A stretch of DNA of 64,000 nt from Acinetobacter courvalinii (GTDB lineage Bacteria; Pseudomonadota; Gammaproteobacteria; Pseudomonadales; Moraxellaceae), in assembly GCF_014635545.1 (NCBI RefSeq), contig NZ_BMDA01000006.1:1-64000 (forward strand), read 5' to 3'. Under the pieces are notes generated by a model. It was not told the DNA's origin and did no database searches. It worked only from the letters and a program-made list of their open reading frames with translations. The stretch's first letter is position 1. The number at the start of each line of letters is the position of its first letter. The position numbers and the translations under genes were made by a program. Shown piece by piece: positions 1-9,010 of the stretch.

Positions 1-36
1 AAGCTGACCAATACTAATTGCTCGTGAGGCTTGACT
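1..36 (+). rRNA. rrl: 23S ribosomal RNA, 3' end (partial)
   Basis: The first bases match the conserved 3' end of bacterial 23S rRNA (…AAGCTGA…TACTAAT…CGTGAGGCTTGAC). Only the last few dozen bases are inside the window. It is followed by a spacer of about 160 bases and then 5S rRNA on the same strand, the usual bacterial order. The exact 3' end is an estimate. Confidence 0.9.
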
Positions 37-197
37 ATACAACACCCAAACAGTTGTTGTATTCAAGATAAATTCAATACATAACTTGATTTAGTGTAGA
101 AACTGGTTACAATACGACTCAATTAAACTAATCCGTTAATAACTCTTTCGGTACTAAGTGGCAAAAAACGTAAGACCACCCAAAACCAAAACAGTTT

Positions 198-312
198 GCT
201 GGCGACAATAGCAAGAGTGAACCACCTGATCCCTTCCCGAACTCAGAAGTGAAACCTCTTAGCGCTGATGGTAGTGTGGCACTTGCCATGTGAGAGTAAG
301 TCATCGCCAGCT
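198..312 (+). rRNA. rrf: 5S ribosomal RNA
   Basis: The sequence begins GCTGGCGAC and ends GTCATCGCCAGC, so the two ends pair as the 5S helix I. Internally it has the conserved CCTGATCCCTTCCCGAACTC and GATGGTAGTGTGGC elements. Its length of about 115 bases is normal. It lies downstream of 23S rRNA and is followed by a strong terminator. Confidence 0.96.
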
Positions 313-322
313 TTTAAATTAG

Positions 323-358
323 AAACACCCCTAACCTAACGGTTGGGGGTGTTTTTTA
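323..358 (+). terminator. rRNA operon terminator
   Basis: A 14-bp stem (323-336 with 341-354, one G:T pair) closes on a TAAC loop and runs into a T tract ending at 357. It sits directly behind 5S rRNA. Read from the other strand it may also slow transcription leaving the DJ-1/PfpI gene that ends at 392. Confidence 0.9.
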
Positions 359-391
359 TTGGCGTAGAGAAAAATAATGCTGTCTAAGAGC

Positions 392-937
392 TTATTCTTG
401 ACTCAATTCTTTCAAGATAGCTTCATTGAACTGTGGAATATCATCTGGGCAGCGTGAGGTGATAAGAGGCCAGTCATTGGTATTACAACGATGTACCGCT
501 TCATCCACCCAGTGTGCGCCTGCATTTTCTAGGTCCAGACGAATGCTTTTATAGGACGTTAGATTTTTATCCTTAATCCGTTCTGCATTGATGAGTGTCC
601 AAGGCGCATGACAGATTGCGGCAATCGGCTTGTTTTGATCGGTAAAATATTGAATGATGGCATGGGCTTTTTCATTGAGCCGTAAGGTATCGGCATTGAC
701 GGTACCGCCAGGAATAATCAAAATATCGTAATCTTCTACAGAAACCTGATCCAATGAGGCTTGTGGTGTATAACTTGGACCAAGTGCCTTATCACCTTTT
801 ACTGTCTGCACAGCATCAAAGCTTTCTGCAGCATGGATGACTTCAATACCTTTGCCTTTTAAAAATTCGAGTGGCTGAATCAGCTCATCATGTTCAACGC
901 CTGCGTTAGATGTGATGATTAATGCTTTTTTACCCAT
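392..937 (-). CDS. DJ-1/PfpI family protein (type 1 glutamine amidotransferase-like)
   Basis: The 181-residue protein starts MGKKALIITSNAGVE and carries the PfpI/DJ-1 nucleophile elbow AAICHAP, with Cys at about residue 109 followed by His. The segment DYDILIIPGG is the conserved strand before it. Members such as E. coli YhbO and Pyrococcus PfpI have been described as glyoxalase/deglycase-like stress proteins or intracellular proteases; which activity applies here cannot be told from sequence. The start is supported by a GAGG-type ribosome site in the upstream GAGGTCGTAACC. It is a single cytoplasmic gene, convergent with the rRNA operon. Confidence 0.9.
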   Translation of the reverse strand: MGKKALIITSNAGVEHDELIQPLEFLKGKGIEVIHAAESFDAVQTVKGDKALGPSYTPQASLDQVSVEDYDILIIPGGTVNADTLRLNEKAHAIIQYFTDQNKPIAAICHAPWTLINAERIKDKNLTSYKSIRLDLENAGAHWVDEAVHRCNTNDWPLITSRCPDDIPQFNEAILKELSQE

Positions 938-1261
938 GGTTACGACCTCAAAATCATTTTTATTTTAGGGTAACAAGCTAAAAACATGAAAAATGTAGGG
1001 CTTTCTGGGGCAGATTGTATCTTGCGGGATACGATGTCAATTTCTGTTACATGCTTCACATAGATAAAAAGAAGCCCCATCATCCTGACGGGGCTTCTTC
1101 GTATTCCGCTTATGTCGTTGATATCCTATTAACGACCACGTCCTGTGTGTTTTATTATTCTCAATGAGACTTCCTGTTTCTCTATGCTTCATATATTAAC
1201 GATTAAGCTGGGTTGGATATAGACGTAAATCTACCTGATCAACGTACGCTTAGGCGTACAA
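938..1261. other. Intergenic region without a gene
   Basis: This 324-bp gap holds the upstream region of the DJ-1/PfpI gene and a terminator hairpin (1071-1097) pointing away from the FMN reductase gene. A small perfect hairpin (GTACGC, TTAG loop, GCGTAC; 1244-1259) lies just behind the reductase stop codon and has no T tract. I find no credible small ORF or RNA gene. Confidence 0.6.
1071..1097 (-). terminator. Rho-independent terminator downstream of the FMN reductase gene
   Basis: GAAGCCCC at 1071-1078 pairs perfectly with GGGGCTTC at 1090-1097. On the minus strand the stem is followed by a run of T. It lies about 165 bp behind the stop codon at 1262, so the transcript would have a long 3' tail. 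Confidence 0.75.
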
Positions 1262-1804
1262 TTAAGCGATATGATACTTCTGTAGTTTACTCATTAACGC
1301 TGACAAGCCTTTCACTTCAAACTCATTGGCTTCAAACGTTTCTTCTTTGTTACGTTTAAAAATATCACGGATTTCAAGAACCGCATTGCTGTCCACCAAG
1401 CCGATATAGGTCGCGACCTGACGGAGTTGATCAATCGAGCGAGAGCCATTGGTTGCACCATAGCCCACATAAGCTGCAGGTTTACCTTGCCATTCCTTAG
1501 CCACGTAATCCAATGCATTTTTGAGTGCTGGACTGTAGCCATGATTATATTCAGGGCTAATCAAGATAAATGCATCAGCTGCGGCAATTTTATCGGCCCA
1601 TTGTTGTTGTTTAGGTTGGTCATAAACACCTGTCGCCGGAGGATGTGCGCCTGCAAAGATAGGTAAGGCCCATTCTTTCAGATCGATAATCTCGGTCTGA
1701 ATATCATTTAATGAAAGTTCATTGATGGCCTGATCGACCCAATTGGCGATTTTAATGGCTGTGCGACCTTCGCGGATGCTACCGACGATAATGTAAATGA
1801 GCAT
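1262..1804 (-). CDS. NAD(P)H-dependent FMN reductase family flavoprotein
   Basis: The 180-residue protein begins MLIYIIVGSIREGRTA, the phosphate-binding loop of flavodoxin-fold NADPH-dependent FMN reductases. A second family motif, SPEYNHGYSPALKNALD, follows at about residues 85-101, as in YieF/ChrR-like quinone or azo reductases. It should use NAD(P)H to reduce FMN or quinone-type acceptors in the cytoplasm. A GGAAGA ribosome site precedes the ATG. It stands alone between terminators. The ssu operon at 11756-16569 has no reductase of its own, so this enzyme could in principle supply FMNH2 to SsuD, but nothing in the sequence links them. Confidence 0.88.
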   Translation of the reverse strand: MLIYIIVGSIREGRTAIKIANWVDQAINELSLNDIQTEIIDLKEWALPIFAGAHPPATGVYDQPKQQQWADKIAAADAFILISPEYNHGYSPALKNALDYVAKEWQGKPAAYVGYGATNGSRSIDQLRQVATYIGLVDSNAVLEIRDIFKRNKEETFEANEFEVKGLSALMSKLQKYHIA

Positions 1805-1877
1805 ATTGATCTTCCTGTGTTATTGCTTTGAATCGAAAATAAATGTCTTTTAATGATCTTATACTTTTATTCAGGGT

Positions 1878-1906
1878 TAAAAAAAGCTCTCATTTGAGAG
1901 CTTTTA
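1878..1906 (-). terminator. Terminator behind fkpB
   Basis: AGCTCTCA pairs with TGAGAGCT (1885-1902) and on the minus strand is followed by a T-rich tract. It begins three bases behind the fkpB stop codon and ends the ileS-lspA-fkpB transcript. Confidence 0.85.
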
Positions 1907-1908
1907 TG

Positions 1909-2391
1909 TTACATCAATTTAATGCCTTGCTGTCCAGCAGGGGTGACCTTAAAGATTTCCACTTCAAAGGTAATATTTTTGCCTGCCAGTGGATGATTAA
2001 AATCGATTTCAGTGGTGTCATCATTGACCGATTTTACAATTCCAAATAAGGTGGCTTTGGCCTTATCTTCAAATTCAATCATATGACCAACGATTGGACG
2101 CTGTTCAAACTTAACGGTATCGAAGATCTGGATATTTTCAGCATTCCAGGGGCCAAAAGCATCTTCAGGTGGTAAATGTACAGTACGACGATCGCCTGCA
2201 CGTAAACCAAATAAAGCTTTTTCAAAGCCAGGTAACAGGTTACCGTCGCCAATCACCAGACTGACAGGTTCTTCACGGCTACGGGTATTGTCGATCTCAA
2301 CACCATTTTCGATTGAAACCGAAAAGTGCAAGTCAACTTTTGAACCGTCCTGAATACGAATTTCTTCGTTTGGGTGAATAATTTCGTTCAT
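1909..2391 (-). CDS. fkpB: FKBP-type peptidyl-prolyl cis-trans isomerase (FkpB/SlpA type)
   Basis: This 160-residue FKBP resembles the SlyD/SlpA branch: VDLHFSVSIENGVEIDNT is the first FKBP strand pair, followed by SLVIGDGNLLPGFEKALFGL and the inserted-flap region. It has no signal peptide and no His-rich tail, so it is a cytoplasmic folding catalyst of SlpA rather than SlyD type. The chosen ATG is one base behind the lspA stop codon (TAAGATG); an ATG 15 bases upstream, inside lspA, is the alternative. The order ileS-lspA-fkpB is conserved in many gammaproteobacteria and indicates one operon, ended by the hairpin at 1878-1906. Confidence 0.93.
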   Translation of the reverse strand: MNEIIHPNEEIRIQDGSKVDLHFSVSIENGVEIDNTRSREEPVSLVIGDGNLLPGFEKALFGLRAGDRRTVHLPPEDAFGPWNAENIQIFDTVKFEQRPIVGHMIEFEDKAKATLFGIVKSVNDDTTEIDFNHPLAGKNITFEVEIFKVTPAGQQGIKLM

Positions 2392-2392
2392 C

Positions 2393-2935
2393 TTATCTAT
2401 CCGCATTTTGGTTGCGTTTCTTCTCGAGGAAGAAGGTATCGATTAGCAGTAAAATCGTTCCCAAAGTAATGGCACTATCTGCAAGGTTAAATGCCGGGAA
2501 ATGGCTGTTCTGGTAATAGACATGGATAAAATCGACCACATAGCCCAGACTGACACGGTCAATCAGGTTGCCAATGGCTCCACCGAGAATCAACGCAATT
2601 GCCATAGGCAAAATGATCATTTTCTTTGGCATGCGCATTAGCCAGAACACAAAAATAATCGACACAATGCCCGCAAGAGAGGTAAACAGATAACGTTGCC
2701 AGCCACCCGCATCAGATAGAAAGCTAAATGCTGCGCCATGATTGTGAAGTAATGTCCAGTTTAAAAAAGGCAGAACCGGAACAGGATCAGCATAATTTAA
2801 ATGCGAACTTGCAATCCATTTGGTCCATTGATCCAGCACAATGGCAAGAACAGAAAGTCCAAGCCACATGAAGTTGTGCGGGTAAAACTGGAATAAGCCT
2901 TTTTTTGCGGGGCTTGTTTGCACAGAATTATGCAT
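2393..2935 (-). CDS. lspA: Lipoprotein signal peptidase (signal peptidase II)
   Basis: LspA cleaves the signal peptide of diacylglyceryl-modified prolipoproteins in the inner membrane. The 180-residue protein has four hydrophobic segments and both aspartate-containing family boxes: GGAIGNLIDR…VVDFI and FNLADSAITLG, which hold the catalytic Asp pair. The N terminus has an extra soluble stretch of about 25 residues before the first membrane segment. The start codon overlaps the end of ileS by 8 bp, indicating translational coupling. Several substrates are encoded in this window, including the two SsuA lipoproteins, Wza and the small lipoprotein at 27069. Confidence 0.97.
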   Translation of the reverse strand: MHNSVQTSPAKKGLFQFYPHNFMWLGLSVLAIVLDQWTKWIASSHLNYADPVPVLPFLNWTLLHNHGAAFSFLSDAGGWQRYLFTSLAGIVSIIFVFWLMRMPKKMIILPMAIALILGGAIGNLIDRVSLGYVVDFIHVYYQNSHFPAFNLADSAITLGTILLLIDTFFLEKKRNQNADR

Positions 2936-5765
2936 ATTTTCTCACTTCGCCACTGCCAGTGACATTGATAATACAACGAGCGCATAAACCAGCATGACCA
3001 ACGTGTGTATTTACATCTGGCAGCACATGCCAGCAGCGTACACATTTTTCACCATCCGCCGCTGAAACCTGAACACGTAACCCGGCAAGGTCAGTGCTTT
3101 CACCTTGTTCAGCATACGGATGCACAATGACTTGAGAGGTGATCAAGACAAAGCGTAATTCATCAGCCAATTGGTTCAACAATTTCTGTAATGCTTCATC
3201 TGCCCAAAGTTCAACTTTTGCAGATAAGTTACTGCCAATCAGTTTAGCGTTACGTGCTGCTTCAATCTGTTTATTTACTGCTGATTTTACGCTAATCAAT
3301 GTTTGCCAATCTGCTTCAGACAGTAAGTTTGCTGTTGATGCGGTTGGAATGTCATACCATTCAGCGGTAAACACATATTTTTCAGTTTGTTCTGGGATTA
3401 AAGGCCATGCTTCTTGTGCGGTAAAGCTGAGAATTGGTGCCATCCAGCGAACAAAGGCCTGAACGATATGGTACAGCGCGGTTTGGGCAGAATGACGTGC
3501 TTGTGAATCTGCCTTGGTGGTGTATTGACGATCTTTGATGATGTCGAGATAGAACCCACCCAAATCGTTGATACAGAAGTTGGTGAGGGCATTGGTCACA
3601 ATATGGAAATTCATCTCTTCATAGGCTTGCTGAATGGTTTTTTGAACCTCAGCAGCACGTTGCAGGATGTATTGGTCTAATGCAATCAACTGGTCCACTG
3701 GCAGCGCATCCGTAGATGGCTTGAAGCCATTCAGGTTCGCCAGCAAGAAACGTAAGGTGTTACGGATACGACGGTAACCATCTGAAGCACGGCTAAAGAT
3801 TTCTTTACCGGCCGTCATTTCATAACGGTAGTCTGCAGAAGCGATCCAGAAGCGTAAGCCATCTGCACCCATATCTTTAATAATGTCTTGTGGGGTAATG
3901 ATATTACCTAATGATTTAGACATTTTACGGCCTTTCTCATCGACCACAAAACCGTGGGTGAGCAAGCCTTTATATGGCGCGCGTTCATTGATGGCAATTG
4001 AGGTCAGCAATGAAGACTGGAACCAGCCACGGTGTTGATCTGAACCTTCAAGATACAAGTCAGCAGGATCTTGCAGGTCTTCACGTTCACGTAGCACCGC
4101 ATAGTGGGTTGTGCCAGAGTCGAACCAGACATCCAGTGTGTCACGGATTGCATTGTAGTTTTCGGCATCTGCACCAATGAAGTCACTTGCTTCACGGTTA
4201 TACCAGCCGTCAATCCCTTCCTGTTCGATCAGCTTAGCCACTTCTTCAATCAGTTCAGGCGTGCGCGGATGCAATTCATTGGTATCTTTATGAACGAAGA
4301 ACGGGATTGGCACACCCCAGGTCCGTTGACGTGAGATACACCAGTCAGGACGACCTTCAATCATGGATTGGATACGGCTTTGACCCCAATCAGGCACAAA
4401 CTCAATGTCATTTTCAATCGCGTTTAATGCATTTTGGCGTAGACCATTGGCATCCATGCTGATAAACCATTGTGGTGTCGCACGGAAGATAATTGGTGTT
4501 TTGTGACGCCAGCAATGCGGATAGCTATGCTTGATTGGCTGATGCGCCCATAAACGACCGACTGCACCCAATGCTTCAATAATTTGAGGATTGGCTTTAT
4601 AGATGTGTTCGCCTGCAAAAATTGGCGCAGTAGGTAAATATACACCATTGCCGCCTACAGGATTTTCAACTTTCAATTGATAGAGCAAGCCGACTTTGTA
4701 ATCGTCTACACCGTGGCCCGGTGCGGTATGGACTGCACCTGTACCACTGGTTGCAATCACGTGTTCGCCTAAAATCACAGGCACTTGGCGATCAGTTAAC
4801 AGCGGATGTTGCAATAAAAGATTTTCGATTGCCGCGCCTTTGAAATCAGCGAGTACAACTGGGTTTTCAAGCTTATAGCGCTCGATTGCCGATTCGACCA
4901 GATCTTTGGCCAGAATAAAGTTTTGCGTACCCCGGTCAGTGGTCACCTGTACCAATTGATAGTCGATATCCGCGTGTAGCGCGACTGCTTGGTTGGCAGG
5001 CAAGGTCCATGGCGTTGTGGTCCAGATCACGATATCAGTCGCATCTTTCACCTCGACATTCAAACGCGTGCTGAGATCGTTCAGATCAACCACGGTAAAG
5101 CCGACATCAATGGCATCTGATTTTTTATCTTCGTATTCAACTTCAGCTTCAGCCAGCGAAGAACCACAGTCCATACACCAGTTCACTGGTTTTAAACCCG
5201 GCTCAATATGACCTGCCTTGGCAATTGCACCAAGCGCACGTACGATATCTGCTTCTTGTTTGAAGTTCATGGTGAGGTATGGATTGTCCCAGTCACCAAA
5301 CACGCCCATACGCACAAAGTCTTTTTTCTGTAATTCGACTTGAGTGTATGCATATTCACGGCAAGCTTTACGGAAGGTTGATGCATCAACCTTGACGCCG
5401 ACCTTACCAACTTTTTCTTCTACTTTCAGTTCGATTGGCAGACCGTGACAGTCCCAACCTGGCACATAAGGTGCGTCAAAGCCATCTAAAATACGGCTTT
5501 TGATAATGATATCTTTTAAGACTTTATTGACTGCATGGCCTAAATGAATTTGACCATTGGCATAGGGAGGGCCGTCATGAAGGACATATTTTTTCTTGCC
5601 AATACGCGATGCACGAATCTGCTGATAAATGTTGTCGGCATACCACTCTTCTAACCATTTGGCTTCACGCACAGCCAAGTTTGCCTTCATGGCAAATTCA
5701 GTCGCTGGCAAATTGAGTGTGGCTTTATAATCCACTGCATTTTCAGGAGTTTGCTTATCGCTCAT
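2928..5765 (-). CDS. ileS: Isoleucyl-tRNA synthetase
   Basis: This 945-residue class I aminoacyl-tRNA synthetase charges tRNA-Ile in the cytoplasm. The HIGH box is seen as PPYANGQIHLGHA near residue 65-77 and the KMSKS loop as GRKMSKSLGN near residue 610. The C terminus carries the zinc-binding cysteines (CVRCWHVLP…CARC) of the bacterial type. The editing domain occupies the middle of the chain (GTGAVHTAPGHG). Its length is normal for the family. It lies between ribF and lspA, a widely conserved order, and overlaps lspA by 8 bp. Confidence 0.98.
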   Translation of the reverse strand: MSDKQTPENAVDYKATLNLPATEFAMKANLAVREAKWLEEWYADNIYQQIRASRIGKKKYVLHDGPPYANGQIHLGHAVNKVLKDIIIKSRILDGFDAPYVPGWDCHGLPIELKVEEKVGKVGVKVDASTFRKACREYAYTQVELQKKDFVRMGVFGDWDNPYLTMNFKQEADIVRALGAIAKAGHIEPGLKPVNWCMDCGSSLAEAEVEYEDKKSDAIDVGFTVVDLNDLSTRLNVEVKDATDIVIWTTTPWTLPANQAVALHADIDYQLVQVTTDRGTQNFILAKDLVESAIERYKLENPVVLADFKGAAIENLLLQHPLLTDRQVPVILGEHVIATSGTGAVHTAPGHGVDDYKVGLLYQLKVENPVGGNGVYLPTAPIFAGEHIYKANPQIIEALGAVGRLWAHQPIKHSYPHCWRHKTPIIFRATPQWFISMDANGLRQNALNAIENDIEFVPDWGQSRIQSMIEGRPDWCISRQRTWGVPIPFFVHKDTNELHPRTPELIEEVAKLIEQEGIDGWYNREASDFIGADAENYNAIRDTLDVWFDSGTTHYAVLREREDLQDPADLYLEGSDQHRGWFQSSLLTSIAINERAPYKGLLTHGFVVDEKGRKMSKSLGNIITPQDIIKDMGADGLRFWIASADYRYEMTAGKEIFSRASDGYRRIRNTLRFLLANLNGFKPSTDALPVDQLIALDQYILQRAAEVQKTIQQAYEEMNFHIVTNALTNFCINDLGGFYLDIIKDRQYTTKADSQARHSAQTALYHIVQAFVRWMAPILSFTAQEAWPLIPEQTEKYVFTAEWYDIPTASTANLLSEADWQTLISVKSAVNKQIEAARNAKLIGSNLSAKVELWADEALQKLLNQLADELRFVLITSQVIVHPYAEQGESTDLAGLRVQVSAADGEKCVRCWHVLPDVNTHVGHAGLCARCIINVTGSGEVRKYA

Positions 5766-5827
5766 GCAAGTTTTCTTCCAGTTTGATCAGTTTGTAAACT
5801 GACATGTATTACAAATGAAAATTAAAT

Positions 5828-6829
5828 TTAAAAAGGAAATTCTGCTGTGCTGCTACGATAATCTCGCAACTTTTGCACATCATCATTAATTCCGGTTTTG
5901 AGGGCTTCAAGCGAAGGGTAATTCAGCTCACCATGTAAATAGTGAAGGAAGGTTACCCGCATCAATAAGCCATACAGATTAGCAGAAACATCAGGGAAAT
6001 GTACCTCTAATCGCCATTCTGGCTGGTCTTGTTTGATGGCTGGGCGTGTTCCCACATGACCTGCACCAAACAAACTATCAGCTTGATAGCCAGAGATGCC
6101 ATTAAGGGCAGGATCTGCATGTTTTATTTTTGCTGTAAGAGAGGCATCTTCACACACCACATCGACCGCATAAATCCCGTTTAAGCACGGTTTATGACGG
6201 TTTAAACGCACATTAATCGTTGGGAAATCAAGGGTGCGACCAATCTGGTCACCATACTGGACACGGCCAGTGATGCTATATGGACGTCCCAGTAATTTTG
6301 CCGCTAAAGCCAGATCACCTGCTTGTAGGACCTGACGAATACGGGTTGAACTGACCCGTTCACCGTTTAAGGCAATGGTATTTAAATTGGTGACATCAAA
6401 GCCATAGTTGCGTAGAAATTCGCTGTTGCCTTGGCGGTCTTTACCAAAATGGAAGTCATCTCCCAGTACAAGGCTTTGCGCATTCAGTTTTAATTTGAGT
6501 AGGTCTGCAAATTCTGTGGCATTTAGACTTCTAAAATATTGGTTAAATTTCGCAACTGCAATGTAGTCTACGCCCAGCTCGGTTAAATATTCTACTTTTT
6601 CACGTAATGAGCTAATGCGTGGCGGAGCATCATAACCTTTAAAAAATTCAAGCGGTTGCGGCTCAAAAATCATCACTAATGTTTTTAAGCCTTGCGCAGA
6701 AGCCAACGTTTTGAGTTGAGCAATCATCGCTTGATGGCCGAGATGGACACCATCAAAATTGCCAATGGTTACCGCAGTCGGCGGTAACTGAAAATCTGGC
6801 GATAATGCGTTGAGACGAAGCAACTTCAT
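5828..6829 (-). CDS. ribF: Bifunctional riboflavin kinase / FAD synthetase
   Basis: RibF phosphorylates riboflavin to FMN and adenylates FMN to FAD. The N-terminal adenylyltransferase domain shows TIGNFDGVHLGHQ near residue 22 and the SSTRIR motif near residue 160; the C-terminal riboflavin kinase domain begins about residue 180 (GRTLDFPTINVRL) and holds the family PTIN motif. I chose the ATG giving MKLLRLN (333 residues), which matches the usual length; an upstream in-frame start would add nine unconserved residues. It lies 62 bp upstream of ileS. No FMN riboswitch-like structure is visible upstream. Confidence 0.96.
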   Translation of the reverse strand: MKLLRLNALSPDFQLPPTAVTIGNFDGVHLGHQAMIAQLKTLASAQGLKTLVMIFEPQPLEFFKGYDAPPRISSLREKVEYLTELGVDYIAVAKFNQYFRSLNATEFADLLKLKLNAQSLVLGDDFHFGKDRQGNSEFLRNYGFDVTNLNTIALNGERVSSTRIRQVLQAGDLALAAKLLGRPYSITGRVQYGDQIGRTLDFPTINVRLNRHKPCLNGIYAVDVVCEDASLTAKIKHADPALNGISGYQADSLFGAGHVGTRPAIKQDQPEWRLEVHFPDVSANLYGLLMRVTFLHYLHGELNYPSLEALKTGINDDVQKLRDYRSSTAEFPF

Positions 6830-7036
6830 GGGCGTTAAATACAGTGATTTTTGCAAAGGCTATATATTGCCATATTCTCAGCGTTTCGTCTTGTTGTTGT
6901 GTTTTTACACAGAAAATTTTCAATATTTAGAGGTTTTATATCAGTTAAATTGATTCATTAAATAAAAATAAATCAATTTTTCTTATTTAATGATTAAACT
7001 AAAATAGCTGCATAGTCGCTTGATATCGAGATAGAG

Positions 7037-8170
7037 ATGAGAAAGCCGTTTTATCAGCTAGAGCAGAGCACCGATGTAATACGCCATTTTACCCCGAACT
7101 GGTTTACTGCCACCATGGGCACAGGGGTTGTGGCGATGATTTTAACACAGCTGCCTTTTGCTTCATCTCTTTTGTTTATGCTTGCGACGAAATTGTGGCA
7201 ATTCAACATTCTGTTATTTACTACTTTTACTGTGTTGTATGGCTTACGCTGGATCTTATTTCCGACTGAAGCCAAGCAGATTTTTAGCCATCCCAATATG
7301 AGTCTGTTTTTGGGTGCGATACCCATGGGTTTAGCCACGATTGCCAATGGTTTTCTCAGTTTCGGTACCCATTTATATGGTGATATCGCCATACAAATTG
7401 CAACTTACCTTTGGTATATCGATGTTGTTCTTGCTGTAGTAATTGCTTGGTTGGTGCCATTCTGTATGTTTAGTTGTCAGGACCATCAACTGCAACGCAT
7501 GACCGCCGTCTGGCTGTTGCCGATTGTGGCATGTGAAGTTGCTGCCAGCTCTGCGGGCTTGTTATTGCAACATTTAGCAGCCGATCAGCATGCCTTGACC
7601 ATCTTGATCACAGGCTATGTATTATGGGGCATTTCTGTGTTACCTGCATTTGCAATTTTAACTATCCTGATGTTACGTCTGGCATTGCATCAGTTGCCTG
7701 AGAAAGAAGTGGCGATTTCTAGCTGGTTATGTTTAGGTCCGATCGGGACAGGGGCGTTAGCATTACTATTACTCGGCGAGCAGGCGCCACGGATCATGCA
7801 AGCGATGGGCTTTGAAGGTTTGGCAACGTTATTACCTGCTTTAGGCATCGTAGCGAGTCTGGTGTTATTAGGCTTCGGTTTATGGTGGTTTGGTATCGCG
7901 ATTTTGACTACATTACGCCATATGCGCACTGGCATTCCATTTAACCTAGGCTGGTGGGGCCTCACGTTCCCGTTCGGTGTATTTATTTTGGCGATCTTTA
8001 ATTTAGCGCATCAGTTACATATTGATTTTTTACAGTATGTTGCCGTGGTTCTCAGTCTGCTGCTGGTCGGATTATGGGCCTTGGTGATGAAGAAAACGCT
8101 GGCAGGTGCCTATAGTGGTCAGTTATTTTTCTCTCCCTGTTTGGTCGCCTTACAGCAGAAGATGCAATAA
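7037..8170 (+). CDS. TDT family transporter (TehA/SLAC1-like)
   Basis: The 377-residue integral membrane protein has about ten hydrophobic segments. The opening FTPNWFTATMGTGVVAMIL is the signature of the tellurite-resistance/dicarboxylate transporter (TDT) family, which includes TehA, the yeast malate permease Mae1 and the sulfite exporter Ssu1. The substrate cannot be assigned; anion or sulfite efflux and dicarboxylate transport are the known options. It stands alone, with an AT-rich upstream region and its own terminator at 8176. Confidence 0.88.
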   Translation: MRKPFYQLEQSTDVIRHFTPNWFTATMGTGVVAMILTQLPFASSLLFMLATKLWQFNILLFTTFTVLYGLRWILFPTEAKQIFSHPNMSLFLGAIPMGLATIANGFLSFGTHLYGDIAIQIATYLWYIDVVLAVVIAWLVPFCMFSCQDHQLQRMTAVWLLPIVACEVAASSAGLLLQHLAADQHALTILITGYVLWGISVLPAFAILTILMLRLALHQLPEKEVAISSWLCLGPIGTGALALLLLGEQAPRIMQAMGFEGLATLLPALGIVASLVLLGFGLWWFGIAILTTLRHMRTGIPFNLGWWGLTFPFGVFILAIFNLAHQLHIDFLQYVAVVLSLLLVGLWALVMKKTLAGAYSGQLFFSPCLVALQQKMQ

Positions 8171-8175
8171 TATCG

Positions 8176-8200
8176 AGGTGTGCTAAAGCACACCTTTTTT
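8176..8200 (+). terminator. Terminator behind the TDT transporter gene
   Basis: AGGTGTGC (8176-8183) and GCACACCT (8188-8195) form a perfect 8-bp stem with a TAAA loop, followed by T residues to 8200. Confidence 0.88.
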
Positions 8201-8232
8201 GTGTCTCTATTTTGATTTGAACGAGTCTTTTT

Positions 8233-8799
8233 ATGAATGCTGATGTTGCTCTGATTATGGCTTTGCCGAGCGAGTCCAAAGGTTTGTTTGAGCAGGCAGG
8301 CATAGAAGTCCATTACAGTGGAATTGGCAAAATTAATGCGGCATTCAAAGCCTTTGAGGTGATTCAAAAGACAGGGTGCAAAACATTGATTAATTTAGGC
8401 AGTGCCGGAAGTTCGTACTTTGATGCACATAGTCTAGTTGAAGTCACCACGTTCGTGCAGCGTGATATGGATGTCTCCCCACTCGGTTTTGCAGTTGGTG
8501 TCACGCCAATGGATGACGAGATTCCTGCTGACATCCATGCCCAGCCGCATTTTGAGTCTTTACCAAAAGGAATTTGTGGCACGGGTGATTCGTTTGAAAC
8601 AGGCTTACCGAAAGTCAGCTGTAATCTGGTTGATATGGAAGGCTATGCCTTAGCTAAAGTCTGTCAGAAACTGGGGGTACGTTTGATTTCCGTTAAATAT
8701 ATTACTGATGGTGCCAATGATACGGCTCATTTAGAGTGGGAAGAAAACCTGTTACTAGGCGCACAAAAATTATTGGCGTTGTATCAGGCGCATTTTTAA
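8233..8799 (+). CDS. Nucleoside phosphorylase superfamily protein, MTA/SAH nucleosidase-like
   Basis: The 188-residue protein has the PNP/UDP phosphorylase fold: ALIMALPSES at the N terminus, YSGIGKINAA and LINLGSAGS in the phosphate/ribose region, and VDMEGYALAKVC, whose Met-Glu pair binds ribose hydroxyls. TDGAND near the C terminus supplies the purine-site Asp typical of MTA/SAH nucleosidases, which hydrolyse methylthioadenosine and S-adenosylhomocysteine. It is about 40 residues shorter than E. coli MtnN, mainly between the N-terminal and central motifs, so its substrate is less certain. It follows the TDT transporter's terminator and is probably transcribed alone. Confidence 0.8.
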   Translation: MNADVALIMALPSESKGLFEQAGIEVHYSGIGKINAAFKAFEVIQKTGCKTLINLGSAGSSYFDAHSLVEVTTFVQRDMDVSPLGFAVGVTPMDDEIPADIHAQPHFESLPKGICGTGDSFETGLPKVSCNLVDMEGYALAKVCQKLGVRLISVKYITDGANDTAHLEWEENLLLGAQKLLALYQAHF

Positions 8800-9010
8800 G
8801 TACAAAGGTTTAATGCCGTAGTATGTATGGGTGGGCTTTTGTTTATCGGTAGATTGTTGAAATTAAAAATTACTTTAGTTTGCAAGCTGGTTACGCATAA
8901 GAGATTTATGTTAAATGAAGAGTGAATGAGAAAGTGATCTAAAAAATAAGAAAGTTTAGCTTTTATTCAAAGATATCTTAAAATTTAATCGTATTTATAA
9001 GGGAAATAGG

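Noticed and set aside
3139-3462. Plus-strand ORF of 107 codons opposite ileS
   Set aside because: It lies wholly inside ileS on the other strand, has no ribosome site and reads as a shadow of the synthetase codons.
6857-7036. Possible FMN riboswitch near ribF
   Set aside because: The spacer upstream of ribF is AT-rich and too short on conserved GC helices to form an RFN element; nothing like its conserved core is present.
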